A DNA stretch of 64,000 nt from Pseudomonadota bacterium. GTDB lineage: Bacteria > Bdellovibrionota > UBA1018. The stretch is from contig JAIXQO010000003.1 in NCBI GenBank assembly GCA_027485695.1, positions 930,932 through 994,931 of the forward strand. Direction: 5' to 3'. Shown one piece after another: positions 27,552-37,107 of this stretch. The notes beneath the pieces are model-generated. The model was given only the letters and a program-made list of their open reading frames with translations, had not been told where the DNA came from and searched no databases. Every line of letters starts with the position of its first letter. The first letter of the stretch is position 1. The position numbers and the translations under genes are program-made.

Positions 27552-30191
27552 CTAGAATCCGTCCGCTCGACGTATTTCAGTCAGCGTGGCTTGAATTTTA
27601 GATTTCAAGATGGCCGACTTATGCAGCAAATCGGCGCGGTTTTGCGCGAGGTCTTGCTTGAGTGATTCTGCGTAGGCGAGGTTACGTGGAACGCGCACCC
27701 ATTCCAGGATCTCGCCCCAGGTCGGATGCGTGAAATGCGCGATCTGCGAGTGGAGGATCTCGATCAGGGTTTTTTCGGGTGAGTGCATTTTCAGGAGCGA
27801 ACCACTTTCGGTCATGAGTGAGATACCAGGAAGGTGGCCTTTGGTACGCTCGGCTCGAATGATCGCCGAATGCACCGGGAGCGAACCTTGAATAGTGAGC
27901 GAAGGCGAATGAGTGAGTGGTGCGAGCTCATTGACGGGAATGAGTTTCAGTAGGTTTTTCCAGTGAATTACGCCTGGGTCACCGAGGTAGGTCTGGAGTC
28001 TAGCGACCGAGTTTTCGACCTCGAAACGCGCGCACGCAAGCAGGTGAAAACGATCCCAGCCGTGGATATCGAATGCGAAATTTTCGGGATTCTTGATCAG
28101 TCCTTGGACCTGCCATTGAACCTCGAGGCGATCTCGGTTTTGCAGGTGTTCAATCAAACGTCTCGGAACCGGGAGCAAGCGAAGGAGAGCCTCCGTGAGG
28201 TTCCATTTCTCGGCCTTGCGTTCGGCGTTGTGCTCGAGCCATTCGGCGACGGCGCCGCACTCCAGATAACTCTGGATCGCGGCCGTCCACTGATCGTCCG
28301 GCAAGAAGAGCAAGTGTCCACTCAAGTTCTGCGTATCTTTGGGGAACGACTGGAGATTGCGTGCGACGAGTTCGCGGGGGGCGTCTCGTGCTTCAAGCGC
28401 AAGTCCACGCCATTCCGGGCGCAGTTGCTGGTGGCTTAAGTGGCGAATCGTACCGATGGAGGCAAGTGGGACGCCGAATTCTTTGAGTTGGTCGAGGCGC
28501 TCCCAGTCTTTGGTCTGCGCGGCGGTCGGCCAGTGGGTGAGCCAATCTTTTTGAGGAGTCGGTGTGACTTGCTGATGGATTTTCCACTGCGATCGACCCG
28601 ACGAAATGGGCGTCGTGCCTTCGGCGTGCAGCGAGCGGAGGCATTCGTCGAGCATCACGGGAATTTCGACGTGTGACTTGAGGCTCCCGGTGACCTGAAT
28701 GCGTTTCGGGCGGTGGGTGCTGCGGCTCTCGGTATCGATCTCGCGTTCGAACACGTACCAATATTTGGGAAAAAGCGGGCAACGCGACGGCAATTGATGG
28801 TCGAGGTGAGAGAGGTCCCACTCGGCCAGTAACGTTCCGCGAGCAAAAAGGAAATTGATGGCCTCGGAGCCCTCTTCGGGAGTGAGCGGAGTTTCGCGCG
28901 CCCAAAAGAGTTTTCCGTAAGGACGCAGTTTCGTGAGCGCCACGCACGCCTGCAGGAGTCCAATCGGCGTTTGAGTTTGTGCGAGTTTCTTGAAGAACGG
29001 TAGACCTTCGAGTTGTGCCTTAAATTTGCTCGATTTCTGTGTGCGCTCTTCGATGAGCCACGAGAAATCGCAGGCTTCGACTTCGGACAAAAATTGGAGC
29101 ACGCCTCCGCGTGGTGCGGTTGCGGCGGCAAGTGAGAGCTGCTCACGCGGATGTGCTTCTAGACTCGTGCCGTTGGCCCAATCGGGCGGACCTTTGGGTC
29201 CCCACCAGAGTTGGATCATTTCGGCAACGAGCAGTTGGAACAGGCTCTGTTCGAAGCCGACCCATTGCGCGGCCGCCGGAACGTGAAAATTCACGGAACC
29301 AAATCGTAGCGTCGGAGTGTAGAGAAACCGTTTCCGATTAAAAGGCAGCGGCGTGAGGTCAACGCCGATGGTCGGCAGTCCACCCAAGATCGATTGATAG
29401 AAACGAGAATCGTAACCGACGGATTCCGGTTGCTCCGCATGAAATCGACGACCTTCGGTACCGAGTTCAAGAAGGACGCCCGGACCTTCGTCCGTCATCG
29501 GCAGTCCTTGTAGGATCTGCTCGAGTTCATCGAGCATCGAGGGGCTCGGCGTATACCAAGAATAAATATTAGGTCTTGTGAGGTGCCAGCTCTCGCGGTG
29601 GAGCGGGACGAACGGCTTGAGTTGGGTCGAGAACTCGTAGTTCATGCGGCCGAGCTGGTCTTTGCGGAACGCGCGGCTCTCTAGGTCCGACCAACGTTTG
29701 AGCAAAATCGCCTGACAAAGGGTGAGGGTCGCGACTTCTTCGAAATATGCCGAGAACGCACGCGACTCGGTCGTGCCCCGTTGATTTTCGATCCAATCCT
29801 TGAGGGTCGCACGCGGCATCGTCGGGCTCTGAGCGAGTGCTTGTAAATGGGTGAGGATGCTTTCGCGACGTGAGGGATTCAGGGTCAGGAGTTGAGGAGA
29901 TCGCTCCCAGAGTTCTTGCACCATGGAGTGAATGAGGCTGAGGAGGCTTGGATTCAGACCGCGTCCAGTGGAACTCGCAAAATGCCCACGAGACGGAGTA
30001 GACGGAGGTTCCGGCGCGACGGGAGATTCTTGCGGCGGTTCCTGAGCGGTGAGCAGCGATTTCATTCGCGTCTCTTCGCTCGGCTCGTTTCGCTCCCATG
30101 CATGCAGGCTTGGCGACAAAAGACCTCTCAGGGTCTCTCGCCTTTCGCGTGCATTTTCCTTGGGATCGCGTTTGGTTTCGTCGTGAGACAT
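27552..30191 (-). CDS. Large cytoplasmic protein of unknown function
   Basis: 879 aa; GGGGGGAA precedes the ATG at 30191. There is no signal peptide or clear membrane segment. The first 85 residues are charged and Pro-rich, probably disordered. The remainder is Trp-, Leu- and Pro-rich (PNIYSWYTPSPSMLDELEQI, HVPAAAQWVGFEQSLFQLL), with no Walker, helicase or nuclease motif that I can recognise. A central KRIQVTGSLKSHVEIP and the helical C-terminus could mark separate domains. It stands alone on its strand between rsmD (divergent) and the 119-nt inverted repeat. Function is not assignable. Confidence 0.7.
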   Translation of the reverse strand: MSHDETKRDPKENARERRETLRGLLSPSLHAWERNEPSEETRMKSLLTAQEPPQESPVAPEPPSTPSRGHFASSTGRGLNPSLLSLIHSMVQELWERSPQLLTLNPSRRESILTHLQALAQSPTMPRATLKDWIENQRGTTESRAFSAYFEEVATLTLCQAILLKRWSDLESRAFRKDQLGRMNYEFSTQLKPFVPLHRESWHLTRPNIYSWYTPSPSMLDELEQILQGLPMTDEGPGVLLELGTEGRRFHAEQPESVGYDSRFYQSILGGLPTIGVDLTPLPFNRKRFLYTPTLRFGSVNFHVPAAAQWVGFEQSLFQLLVAEMIQLWWGPKGPPDWANGTSLEAHPREQLSLAAATAPRGGVLQFLSEVEACDFSWLIEERTQKSSKFKAQLEGLPFFKKLAQTQTPIGLLQACVALTKLRPYGKLFWARETPLTPEEGSEAINFLFARGTLLAEWDLSHLDHQLPSRCPLFPKYWYVFEREIDTESRSTHRPKRIQVTGSLKSHVEIPVMLDECLRSLHAEGTTPISSGRSQWKIHQQVTPTPQKDWLTHWPTAAQTKDWERLDQLKEFGVPLASIGTIRHLSHQQLRPEWRGLALEARDAPRELVARNLQSFPKDTQNLSGHLLFLPDDQWTAAIQSYLECGAVAEWLEHNAERKAEKWNLTEALLRLLPVPRRLIEHLQNRDRLEVQWQVQGLIKNPENFAFDIHGWDRFHLLACARFEVENSVARLQTYLGDPGVIHWKNLLKLIPVNELAPLTHSPSLTIQGSLPVHSAIIRAERTKGHLPGISLMTESGSLLKMHSPEKTLIEILHSQIAHFTHPTWGEILEWVRVPRNLAYAESLKQDLAQNRADLLHKSAILKSKIQATLTEIRRADGF

Positions 30192-30319
30192 CGGCTGTCG
30201 TTCCCCCCGAAACGACTGGCTGGTGGATGAGAATGGTAAGAGATAACATTAATGCGCTGCGAAGTACAAGTTGGGAGTGGATAGGAGGGGGGGCGTTATG
30301 AGACGCTAGAGTTCACATC

Positions 30320-30934
30320 ATGATGCGATTGACCGGCGGCTCCTTTAAGGGACGCGAAATTCGAACTCTACCCGGGGAAAAAACGCGTCCAACTGGCGCG
30401 AAGCTTCGACAGGCACTTTTCAACTCTATTCAATTCGAAATCGATGGCGCGCGGTGCTTAGATCTTTTTGCAGGCTCAGGCGCGTTAGGATTCGAAGCGT
30501 TATCGCGTGGTGCGGAGTCGTGTGTATTCGTTGATCAGTCGATTCCCGCGATGAAAATCATTCGCGACAACGCCGCGAAGTTAGAGTGCCGCGATCAATG
30601 TCGTTTCATCGAGGAGTCTTTTGACCGTTGCAAAGCGGCCGTGAAACCCAGCGCTCCATTCGACTTCATTTTCTGTGACCCACCTTATGCTGCTGACTTC
30701 GAGACCCGGATTCTAAACGAGCTCCCTTGGGAGGAGTGGCTGCGGCCCGGTGGTCGTTTGGTCCTCGAGTGGGGAAAAACCAAGAGCAAAGTCGATGAGC
30801 TCCCAGATCGCGTTGGCGTTTTGACCAAGGTTCGTGAAAAAATATACGGTGATACCATCCTGACTCACTACCGTTTCGAAATCGAGGAGCCCGCGCATGA
30901 GCAAGGCGACGAGCAAAATGGCGAACAAAACTAA
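30320..30934 (+). CDS. rsmD: 16S rRNA guanine-N2 methyltransferase RsmD
   Basis: 204 aa. Methylates G966 of 16S rRNA. Signature elements: GGSFKGREIRTLPGEKTRPT at the N-terminus, SAM-binding CLDLFAGSGALGFEALSRGA near residues 47-66, and the catalytic DPPY in FIFCDPPYAADF near residue 118. Length and motif order are normal for the family. Its 3' end overlaps coaD by 38 nt; rsmD-coaD is a common pairing in proteobacteria. Confidence 0.95.
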   Translation: MMRLTGGSFKGREIRTLPGEKTRPTGAKLRQALFNSIQFEIDGARCLDLFAGSGALGFEALSRGAESCVFVDQSIPAMKIIRDNAAKLECRDQCRFIEESFDRCKAAVKPSAPFDFIFCDPPYAADFETRILNELPWEEWLRPGGRLVLEWGKTKSKVDELPDRVGVLTKVREKIYGDTILTHYRFEIEEPAHEQGDEQNGEQN

Positions 30935-31469
30935 ACGCGCGATTTATCCGGGCTCTTTTGATCCGATCACCAATGGACATTTGGATATCTTGGACCGCGC
31001 GCTCGAGGTCTTCGATGAAGTCACGATCGTCGTCGCCGGCACCGGTAAAAAAAATCCGTTGTTCACCCCTGAGGAACGCATCGCGATCATCCGCGAATCT
31101 CTCGAAGGACGCAAAGGCGTAAAAGTCGACCGCTGGTCTGGCCTCATCATGGACTACGCAAAAAAAGAAAATATCTCCGTCGTCATTCGGGGGCTTCGCG
31201 CCGCGAGTGATTTCGAGTATGAATTCATGATGGCCGCGATGAACAAACAGATCTACCCCAAGGTAGAGACGATGTTCATGATGACCGGTCAAAATCTTTA
31301 TTTCGTCAGCTCCTCAATGATCAAAGAACTCGCACGCTACGGCGGCGATATCTCGGGTTATGTGCCCGCCAAAGTCATTGAGTCGTTGCGAAAGAAGCAA
31401 AAAACGCTTCCCGAAGCATCCACGTTTATCATCAAAGGTATTAAGAAGAGAAAGGGTCGATCGTCATGA
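30897..31469 (+). CDS. coaD: Phosphopantetheine adenylyltransferase
   Basis: 190 aa. Catalyses the penultimate step of coenzyme A synthesis. The nucleotidyltransferase motif YPGSFDPITNGHLDIL (TxGH type) is near the N-terminus, followed by KVDRWSGLIMDYAKK, VIRGLRAASDFEYEF and the SSSMIKELA motif. ATG 30897 has GAGGAG at ideal spacing; an internal ATG at 30918 would also leave the fold intact. It overlaps rsmD upstream by 38 nt and the aminotransferase downstream by 4 nt (ATGA), indicating one operon. The C-terminal about 25 residues (GIKKRKGRSS) are a basic extension beyond the usual length. Confidence 0.95.
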   Translation: MSKATSKMANKTKRAIYPGSFDPITNGHLDILDRALEVFDEVTIVVAGTGKKNPLFTPEERIAIIRESLEGRKGVKVDRWSGLIMDYAKKENISVVIRGLRAASDFEYEFMMAAMNKQIYPKVETMFMMTGQNLYFVSSSMIKELARYGGDISGYVPAKVIESLRKKQKTLPEASTFIIKGIKKRKGRSS

Positions 31470-32674
31470 GTTCTTTTAGCCTGTCCAGACGGATGACGGG
31501 AGTCAGCGAAAGCGCTACTTTGAAGTTGAACGCGCTCGTTCAGTCCATGAAAGCAAGCGGCGAGGACGTCGTGAATCTCAGCGCCGGCGAACCCGATTTC
31601 GCCGTACCCGATGCGGCTAAAGCCGCGGTCGTCAAGGCTCTGCAAGAGAACCGCTCCAAGTATACGCCGGTTGCGGGCATCCTCGAGCTTCGCAAGGCGA
31701 TTGCCCACAAAACGAATCTTCAACACCGCGAGCTTGCGGCAAAAAATCCTTGGGATCCGTCTCAGATCGTCGTCGCAAACGGCGGCAAACAAGCCATTTT
31801 TCAAACGTTGCTTGCGATCGTGAATCCGGGCGACGAAGTCCTCATTCCTTCGCCGTTTTGGCTGAGCTACCCAGAAATGGTGAAACTCTGCGAAGGTTCG
31901 CCGATCATTTTGACCTGCCCTTTTGACAAAGGTTTCAAACTCACCCCCGAGCAACTCGAACGCGCGATCTCGGACCGCACCAAGGTTCTGATCTTGAACT
32001 CGCCTTCGAACCCATCCGGCGTGACCTATACGGCAGCGGAGTTTCGAGCGCTCGGCGACGTCCTTCGCAAGCACCCGAAGGGCAAAGACATCGTCGTGAT
32101 CTCGGATGAGATCTATGACCGCATCTTGTTCACGGGTGGTGATTTCGTTTCGTTCTTGTCCGCGAACCCGGATCTCTATCAACAAACAGTGACCGTAAAC
32201 GGTCTCTCCAAGAGTGCGGCGATGACTGGATGGCGCATCGGCTGGACGGTCGCGCCGAAGTGGGTGACTGATGGGATCTTGACGATCCAAGGTCAGAGCA
32301 CTTCGGGCATCAATGCGTTGGCACAATACGCAGCCCTGGCTGGTTTGCAGCTTCCGGAGGACTATTTTGCCCAGAATAACGACCGCTATTTGAAGCGCCG
32401 CGATCTAGCCTTGGAAGTTCTCGCGCGAGCCCCTAAACTAAAAGTGATTCGCCCGGAAGGCGCCTTCTACATTTTTGTAGGGGTTGATGATTTCTTGCAT
32501 TCAGGCGAAGACAGCGCGGGTTTTGCGGAACGACTTTTACGCGACGGCAAGGTTGCACTCGTTCCCGGAACGCCGTTCGGCGCCCCGACATTCTTACGCA
32601 TGAGCTTTGCTACTGACGATGAGTCGTTACGCAAAGGCTGCGAGCGAATCGTCGAGTACGTCGGACGGACTTAG
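31466..32674 (+). CDS. PLP-dependent aspartate/aromatic aminotransferase (class I/II)
   Basis: 402 aa. Resembles the Ib aspartate aminotransferase subgroup. Visible landmarks are LSAGEPDFAVPDAAKAAVVK at the N-terminus, NGGKQAIFQTL, LNSPSNPSGVTYT, VISDEIYDRILF and the PLP-lysine motif NGLSKSAAMTGWRIGW near residue 250, with the conserved C-terminal Arg region LRMSFATDDE. Translation is coupled to coaD by a 4-nt overlap. Substrate range (aspartate or aromatic) cannot be told from sequence alone. Confidence 0.92.
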   Translation: MSSFSLSRRMTGVSESATLKLNALVQSMKASGEDVVNLSAGEPDFAVPDAAKAAVVKALQENRSKYTPVAGILELRKAIAHKTNLQHRELAAKNPWDPSQIVVANGGKQAIFQTLLAIVNPGDEVLIPSPFWLSYPEMVKLCEGSPIILTCPFDKGFKLTPEQLERAISDRTKVLILNSPSNPSGVTYTAAEFRALGDVLRKHPKGKDIVVISDEIYDRILFTGGDFVSFLSANPDLYQQTVTVNGLSKSAAMTGWRIGWTVAPKWVTDGILTIQGQSTSGINALAQYAALAGLQLPEDYFAQNNDRYLKRRDLALEVLARAPKLKVIRPEGAFYIFVGVDDFLHSGEDSAGFAERLLRDGKVALVPGTPFGAPTFLRMSFATDDESLRKGCERIVEYVGRT

Positions 32675-32742
32675 CGATCGAGGGCACGGAACGCCCCTGA
32701 CTGCACGCGCGAACCTGAATGGACCAGGGAGGGCGCGGAGCA

Positions 32743-33708
32743 GTGGTAATTCGATCATTTTTCAGTCGATCCGTCTTATGGGTGGCGATCGCGTGCGCTG
32801 CTGCCGGTTGCGGTAAATCCGAGAAGTCCTGCGAAAGTGATGAGGGCCGTAAGGCCATCGCGGAGGCCGTGAACGAGCACTTAAATACGGGGCAGTGCTC
32901 GCTTGCCGTCGCCGAAATCGATCCTTACTGGAACAAAGAGGGCTGTGGCACCGATGAAATCCGTTTGGCGCGTGCTTCGGCCTATGCCTGCGCGCTGGGC
33001 ATTAATTTCTTTGATCTGATTGCGCGTCTCACAGACGCTGATCTCTCGGCTTCGGGATTTTGGGCGACGTTCAACGCGCTCTTTCCTGCGACGGTAGGAG
33101 ACTCTCGACCGACTGCTGGAAATCGAGCGCTCGATGCGCTGTTTTCGATTCAATACCCGGGAGCCATCAATCGTCCGCAGTACACGATCAACGCTTCGAC
33201 TCCGAATCCGGGCGCGCTCGTCGCCGCTCATCGAACCACGGATTCAAACATCTACGCGCTTCTGACATCGATGGGTATGATGGGCGTTTTGCAGAATCTG
33301 TACGGCGCTCCAAATGCGACCACTTATAAAATCACCAAAAAACTGGGCGCCTCCGGGAACGGCTGGCAGGAAGTTGCGACCATGACCGAAGACGGTTGTG
33401 CTTACGCGGGGTCCATTCTGACGTTTGTCGATTCGGTAAACCAAGTGGCCGCGGTTCTCTCTTCGAGTTTTGGTAGCAAAGTCGCAGAGAAGCTACTCAC
33501 CATCACGGGTGGGCTTAATTTAGACGTCGCTTGCAAAGCAGGTTGTGATGGTACGTCAGGTTCGGGATGCACGGCTTCGTGCACGACCTGTCCAATCGAG
33601 CTTCGTGCCCGAACGGGATGCAAGGTGGGTGCGGCGGCTACGACGGATGACCTCAGTTGCGCGGCGGCTGGAATTGTCAAGGCGGTGAATCTGACGAATG
33701 GTCAATAG
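32743..33708 (+). CDS. Cys-rich lipoprotein of unknown function
   Basis: 321 aa from a GTG at 32743, preceded by GGAG; an ATG at 32719 in frame has no ribosome site. The signal peptide ends in the lipobox CAAAGC, so the mature protein is lipid-anchored. It carries many Cys (CESDEG, GQCSLA, EGCGTDE, and a CKAGCDGTSGSGCTASCTTC run near residue 275), suggesting a disulfide-rich periplasmic protein. Its 3' end overlaps the downstream barrel gene by 11 nt, so the two probably work together at the outer membrane. No family recognised. Confidence 0.75.
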   Translation: MVIRSFFSRSVLWVAIACAAAGCGKSEKSCESDEGRKAIAEAVNEHLNTGQCSLAVAEIDPYWNKEGCGTDEIRLARASAYACALGINFFDLIARLTDADLSASGFWATFNALFPATVGDSRPTAGNRALDALFSIQYPGAINRPQYTINASTPNPGALVAAHRTTDSNIYALLTSMGMMGVLQNLYGAPNATTYKITKKLGASGNGWQEVATMTEDGCAYAGSILTFVDSVNQVAAVLSSSFGSKVAEKLLTITGGLNLDVACKAGCDGTSGSGCTASCTTCPIELRARTGCKVGAAATTDDLSCAAAGIVKAVNLTNGQ

Positions 33709-34798
33709 ATCTCGTCTTTTGATGATTGCCGTTTTGGTTGCAGTCTTGAGCCCGGATGCTCGAGCCACGATTCCGCGTTCGCTCTACCAAGCTCCCGAGG
33801 CGATGGCGATGGGGCAGGCGGTAACGAGCTGGATCGATGATCATCAGGCGCTCTGGTACAACCCAGCCGGTGCTGCCGCGTTCGACTCGCTCGAGTGGAG
33901 AATGATGACCCTGGATCTTGGCGCCACTCACGATGTTTACGCATCAAAAGATGCGATTAAAAAACTGAAGAAACCCACCGTTCGTGACGTGAACCAATTC
34001 ATGGGCAAGGACCTTTACATACAAGGGAACGCGGCAACGAGTTTGATACTACCGCAGATCGGTATTGCGGCCATGTATGATGTCCGCGCCGGTGTGACGC
34101 CGACGAACCAAGTGTTTCCGCGCATCGAGTTTGGCTATGTGCGCACGGGAGGTGCGCAGTTGTCTTTCGGGTTTTCATCCAAGGATGGCGGACTCCGTCG
34201 CCGAGGCCGACGGAAAAAAGAAGCGACCGAGAATGAATGGCGATTCGGCGTGGGTGCGAAGTATTTCGTCCGTCGAGGGGAGTCGAAAATCCTGACCGCC
34301 GGCGAGCTTTTCAATTTGAATAAGGAAAACGCGCTCGAGGCGATTCAAGGCAAGGGATCCAGTTACGGCGGCGACCTCGGCGTGCAACGGATTCAGCGCA
34401 TCGACTCGATCACCACTCTCAGTTGGGGCCTGTCTTACTTGAATATCGGTGATCTGGCGTTTGATAACAAGGTCGAGGCCGTGAAATCGAGTCTCAACAC
34501 GGGCGTCGGTGGGCAGTGGGATTTGGGTCTTCCTAAAATCACTGTCGGGTTCGACGTTCATCACTTGCTTCGTTCCGACGATTTCCGTAAGAAAACCCAT
34601 TTCGGCGCGAAACTTAGGCTGCCCATCCTCTCTTTTTATCTCGGACTCAACCAAATGCGACCGACGTTTGGTGCATCGGTCGACGTCTGGCTCGTTCGCG
34701 TCTCTGCCGTGAGTTACAACGAAGAACTCGGCGAGCTCTATGGCGCCAATACGTCGAGGCGTTATCTCACGCGCGTCGAATTCAAACTGGAGTTCTGA
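33698..34798 (+). CDS. Predicted outer membrane beta-barrel (FadL/TraF-like)
   Basis: 366 aa. A signal peptide ends near ARATIP. The N-terminal QAPEAMAMGQAVTSWIDDHQALWYNPAGAA resembles the start of FadL-type and TraF-like barrel proteins (surface Asn-Pro-Ala motif). Repeated amphipathic strands follow, and the protein ends in Phe (VEFKLEF), a barrel-assembly signature. It overlaps the upstream lipoprotein by 11 nt, giving a barrel plus lipoprotein unit. The 3' end overlaps the convergent FAD oxidoreductase by 37 nt. Substrate is unknown. Confidence 0.75.
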   Translation: MVNRSRLLMIAVLVAVLSPDARATIPRSLYQAPEAMAMGQAVTSWIDDHQALWYNPAGAAAFDSLEWRMMTLDLGATHDVYASKDAIKKLKKPTVRDVNQFMGKDLYIQGNAATSLILPQIGIAAMYDVRAGVTPTNQVFPRIEFGYVRTGGAQLSFGFSSKDGGLRRRGRRKKEATENEWRFGVGAKYFVRRGESKILTAGELFNLNKENALEAIQGKGSSYGGDLGVQRIQRIDSITTLSWGLSYLNIGDLAFDNKVEAVKSSLNTGVGGQWDLGLPKITVGFDVHHLLRSDDFRKKTHFGAKLRLPILSFYLGLNQMRPTFGASVDVWLVRVSAVSYNEELGELYGANTSRRYLTRVEFKLEF

Positions 34799-35790
34799 TC
34801 TTGGAGTAGGGCATTTGCGGCTTGATGGCCGGAGCGAAACGCGCTTTCGATTCCTCCATCTTGAAACGTGTCTCCAGCGATGAGCACCGAGAGATCATTT
34901 TTAACGATCATTCGGTGTGTTCCCGGGAGCCGTTGGTGCGGTTCTGAGTACCGCCAGCGATGAAGCGCAGGGGCGACGCCGGGTTCTGATGCGATGGAGT
35001 TTCCGAAAATTTTTTTTGCTTCCGCGATAGTGAAGTCCACGACTTCTTGCTCTGGACGATCGAGCCAAGCTTGAGACGCTGATTCGCTCAGATGAAAAGT
35101 CACCCAGTTTTGCCTGCCCGGAAGCCCTTTGGTGCGTTGATCGTAGATGCCGTCGAAATTTTCATTGGGGGTAAACGCGAATCCCGAGTGCGACTCGATC
35201 AATCGGCGCTCGAATGCGATCAATACCGCGAGGCAAATGCGATAGGTGACTGAGCGGAGTTCTTGGGTGACCGGAGAGGAGCTGAGTTCAGAGGCGTCGA
35301 GCAGTGCGACCGTTTGAGGCATCGGAGGTGTCAGGATCAATGCGGAGGCATAGACCTCGCGGCCCGACTCACATTCCAATTTCCAACGCCTCGGCTCTGG
35401 AGTGGATTCGAATCGAATAACGCGATTTTCGAATTCGATCGGGGCATGCTCGATGGCACACGAGTCCGCTAGGCACTGAGCCAAGTCGCGCATCCCTGTT
35501 TTAAGTGTGTAACGAGATTCACTCGAGTTGTTCGGACTCGGGACAGACTGAATGACCGGAGCGAGGGCCGAAAGGGCATCCCTCCAGCGCGGTTGGTTTT
35601 GGGTGAAGCATTGCGCGCCAAAATCGAGGATTTCGCCGCGGGCACGTCTCGAAGCGATACGTCCACCCACGCCTCGACTTTTTTCAAGTGTGAGAACGCG
35701 GAGTCCCTGCTGGACGAGCAGACGCCGGGCCGACAGTCCGGCGATTCCTGCACCGACAATTGCTACGTCACAAACCTCGATGGGATTCAT
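34762..35790 (-). CDS. FAD-dependent oxidoreductase (renalase/amine-oxidase type)
   Basis: 342 aa. The N-terminal FAD-binding Rossmann motif VAIVGAGIAGLSARRLL is followed by TLEKSRGVGGRIASRR, the typical amine-oxidase/renalase GG-GR signature. A C-terminal LIAGDTFQDGGIESAFRSG gives the second FAD contact. The middle resembles renalase-like NAD(P)/FAD oxidoreductases. It is the third gene of an operon with the azoreductase (23-nt overlap) and the haem-oxygenase-fold gene, downstream of a promoter carrying the 24-bp palindrome. Substrate unknown; the context suggests a prenyl-lipid or quinone reaction. Confidence 0.85.
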   Translation of the reverse strand: MNPIEVCDVAIVGAGIAGLSARRLLVQQGLRVLTLEKSRGVGGRIASRRARGEILDFGAQCFTQNQPRWRDALSALAPVIQSVPSPNNSSESRYTLKTGMRDLAQCLADSCAIEHAPIEFENRVIRFESTPEPRRWKLECESGREVYASALILTPPMPQTVALLDASELSSSPVTQELRSVTYRICLAVLIAFERRLIESHSGFAFTPNENFDGIYDQRTKGLPGRQNWVTFHLSESASQAWLDRPEQEVVDFTIAEAKKIFGNSIASEPGVAPALHRWRYSEPHQRLPGTHRMIVKNDLSVLIAGDTFQDGGIESAFRSGHQAANALLQDQNSSLNSTRVR

Positions 35791-36409
35791 GTGTGGTAGC
35801 CGAGTGGTGTGCGATTAAACGCGTCAGCCGTTCGAGTGCGTTGTCGAGCGATTGAGCGGCGTCGAGCGCAGTCGATTCGGCCGGAATCAGGTGAATCCGC
35901 TTGGAACCCAAGAAGTGGAAGAGCTGTTTCAAATAGGGGCCAGTGTGGTCGAGCATGTGGGTCTCTGGATTACTGTAGGCTCCGCCCGAAGCCGTGACAA
36001 TAAATACCTCCAGGTCAGGATTCAGGAGACCTTCGGGACCATTCGCGCCGTAACGAAACGTCACTCCGACTCGAACGATGTGATCAATCCATGCCTTGAG
36101 TACCGATGGTACGGAGAAATTCCACATCGGGGTGGAAATGACCAAGGTGTCGGCCGCTTGGAGCTCCCCGCAGAGCTGATCTGAGAGCGCGAGCAAGGCA
36201 GTTTGCTCCGGAGACCGAGAATCGGGAGGAGTGAAGAATGCCTGTACCAGCTCTCCCGAGACGTGAGGGAGCGGGGATCGATTGAGATCTCGGATTTGAC
36301 TCGAGAACCCGGATTTTGCGCCGGTCAGCGCTGTTTTCAGGCGTTCGGCAACTGTACGACTTACGGAGTGCTCTCCGCGTGGGCTTGCGTGAATTTCTAG
36401 AAGTTTCAT
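35768..36409 (-). CDS. azoR: FMN-dependent NADH azoreductase/quinone reductase
   Basis: 213 aa from the ATG at 36409; the track start adds 23 residues translated from the upstream gene region. Flavodoxin-like fold: LEIHASPRGEHSVSRTVAERL, the FMN-phosphate loop, PMWNFSVPSVLKAWIDHIVR (highly typical of AzoR) and VTASGGAYSN. AzoR proteins reduce azo dyes in assays but are mainly two-electron quinone reductases. The start overlaps the stop of the 36406 gene by 4 nt. Its presence beside prenyltransferase genes fits quinone redox cycling, which is an inference. Confidence 0.88.
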   Translation of the reverse strand: MKLLEIHASPRGEHSVSRTVAERLKTALTGAKSGFSSQIRDLNRSPLPHVSGELVQAFFTPPDSRSPEQTALLALSDQLCGELQAADTLVISTPMWNFSVPSVLKAWIDHIVRVGVTFRYGANGPEGLLNPDLEVFIVTASGGAYSNPETHMLDHTGPYLKQLFHFLGSKRIHLIPAESTALDAAQSLDNALERLTRLIAHHSATTHESHRGL

Positions 36410-37101
36410 TTTCCGGCTCCCGTCGCGAGTAAGCGTTCCGCCATCGATTCCGATAGCGCATCGACATAAAAACGACACTGTTGTTGAAGTGAAAGATCGC
36501 TCTCCGATACGAAGTGCTTGAGGATGATAAATCCATTCTCTCCATGTTGGATCTCAGCTTCGCCCGAGCGAGATTCGAGCCACTCGGCTTGGTTCGAGTC
36601 CAGACCGTAACGTTCCCGACAGGCGGCGAATAACGGCCCGATCATCCAAGGGACGAGTGATTCGATTCCCACGTTGAGGGCGGCCGTACCGACTTGCCAA
36701 GGCAAGTCCGTACTGTAAATGGCCGAGCGCAGGAGGGCATCGTGCTGAATCCAGTTCGCATGCGGTCGATAGACCCAAGGCGATTTCCCGATGAGTTCCC
36801 TAGGCCCGCCGAAACGATCGACAATACGACCGAGGATATCCGTATCTCCGTCTTTGTCTTCGGCGCGCCCTTGAAGAAGGTCGCCCACCTCGGGAGGACG
36901 TTTTTTCATCAAATGTTCAACATGTTTACCGAAATCAAGGAGGTGCCAGAACAAGCCTGAAAAATATCGTTCGGCCTGGGAGTCGGTCGCGGTTCCGGAT
37001 TTCATCGCGTTCATGAACGGGTGATTCTGAATTTGGTTCCGGCGCGGGAGGATGGTTTCTCGGTAGATTTCTTCGAGCCAACTAGGAAGCGTCGTGGTCA
37101 T
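36406..37101 (-). CDS. Haem-oxygenase-fold iron-containing redox protein (PqqC/TenA/CADD-like)
   Basis: 231 aa, all helical, no signal peptide. FSGLFWHLLDFGKHVEHLM and the late GEAEIQHGENGFIILKHF contain His/Glu residues placed like the metal ligands of haem-oxygenase-like di-iron or PqqC-type oxidases; HPFMNAMKSG near residue 30 is also typical of the family. These enzymes catalyse varied oxidations, such as CADD in aminobenzoate synthesis and PqqC in ring oxidation. First gene of a three-gene operon whose promoter carries the 24-bp palindrome. The exact reaction cannot be assigned. Confidence 0.7.
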   Translation of the reverse strand: MTTTLPSWLEEIYRETILPRRNQIQNHPFMNAMKSGTATDSQAERYFSGLFWHLLDFGKHVEHLMKKRPPEVGDLLQGRAEDKDGDTDILGRIVDRFGGPRELIGKSPWVYRPHANWIQHDALLRSAIYSTDLPWQVGTAALNVGIESLVPWMIGPLFAACRERYGLDSNQAEWLESRSGEAEIQHGENGFIILKHFVSESDLSLQQQCRFYVDALSESMAERLLATGAGK

Positions 37102-37107
37102 GGTTTA

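Noticed and set aside
30666-31292. 208-aa minus-strand ORF
   Set aside because: Antisense to rsmD and coaD.
31358-32326. 322-aa minus-strand ORF
   Set aside because: Lies entirely antisense to coaD and the aminotransferase; a mirror frame of high-GC coding sequence with no domain.
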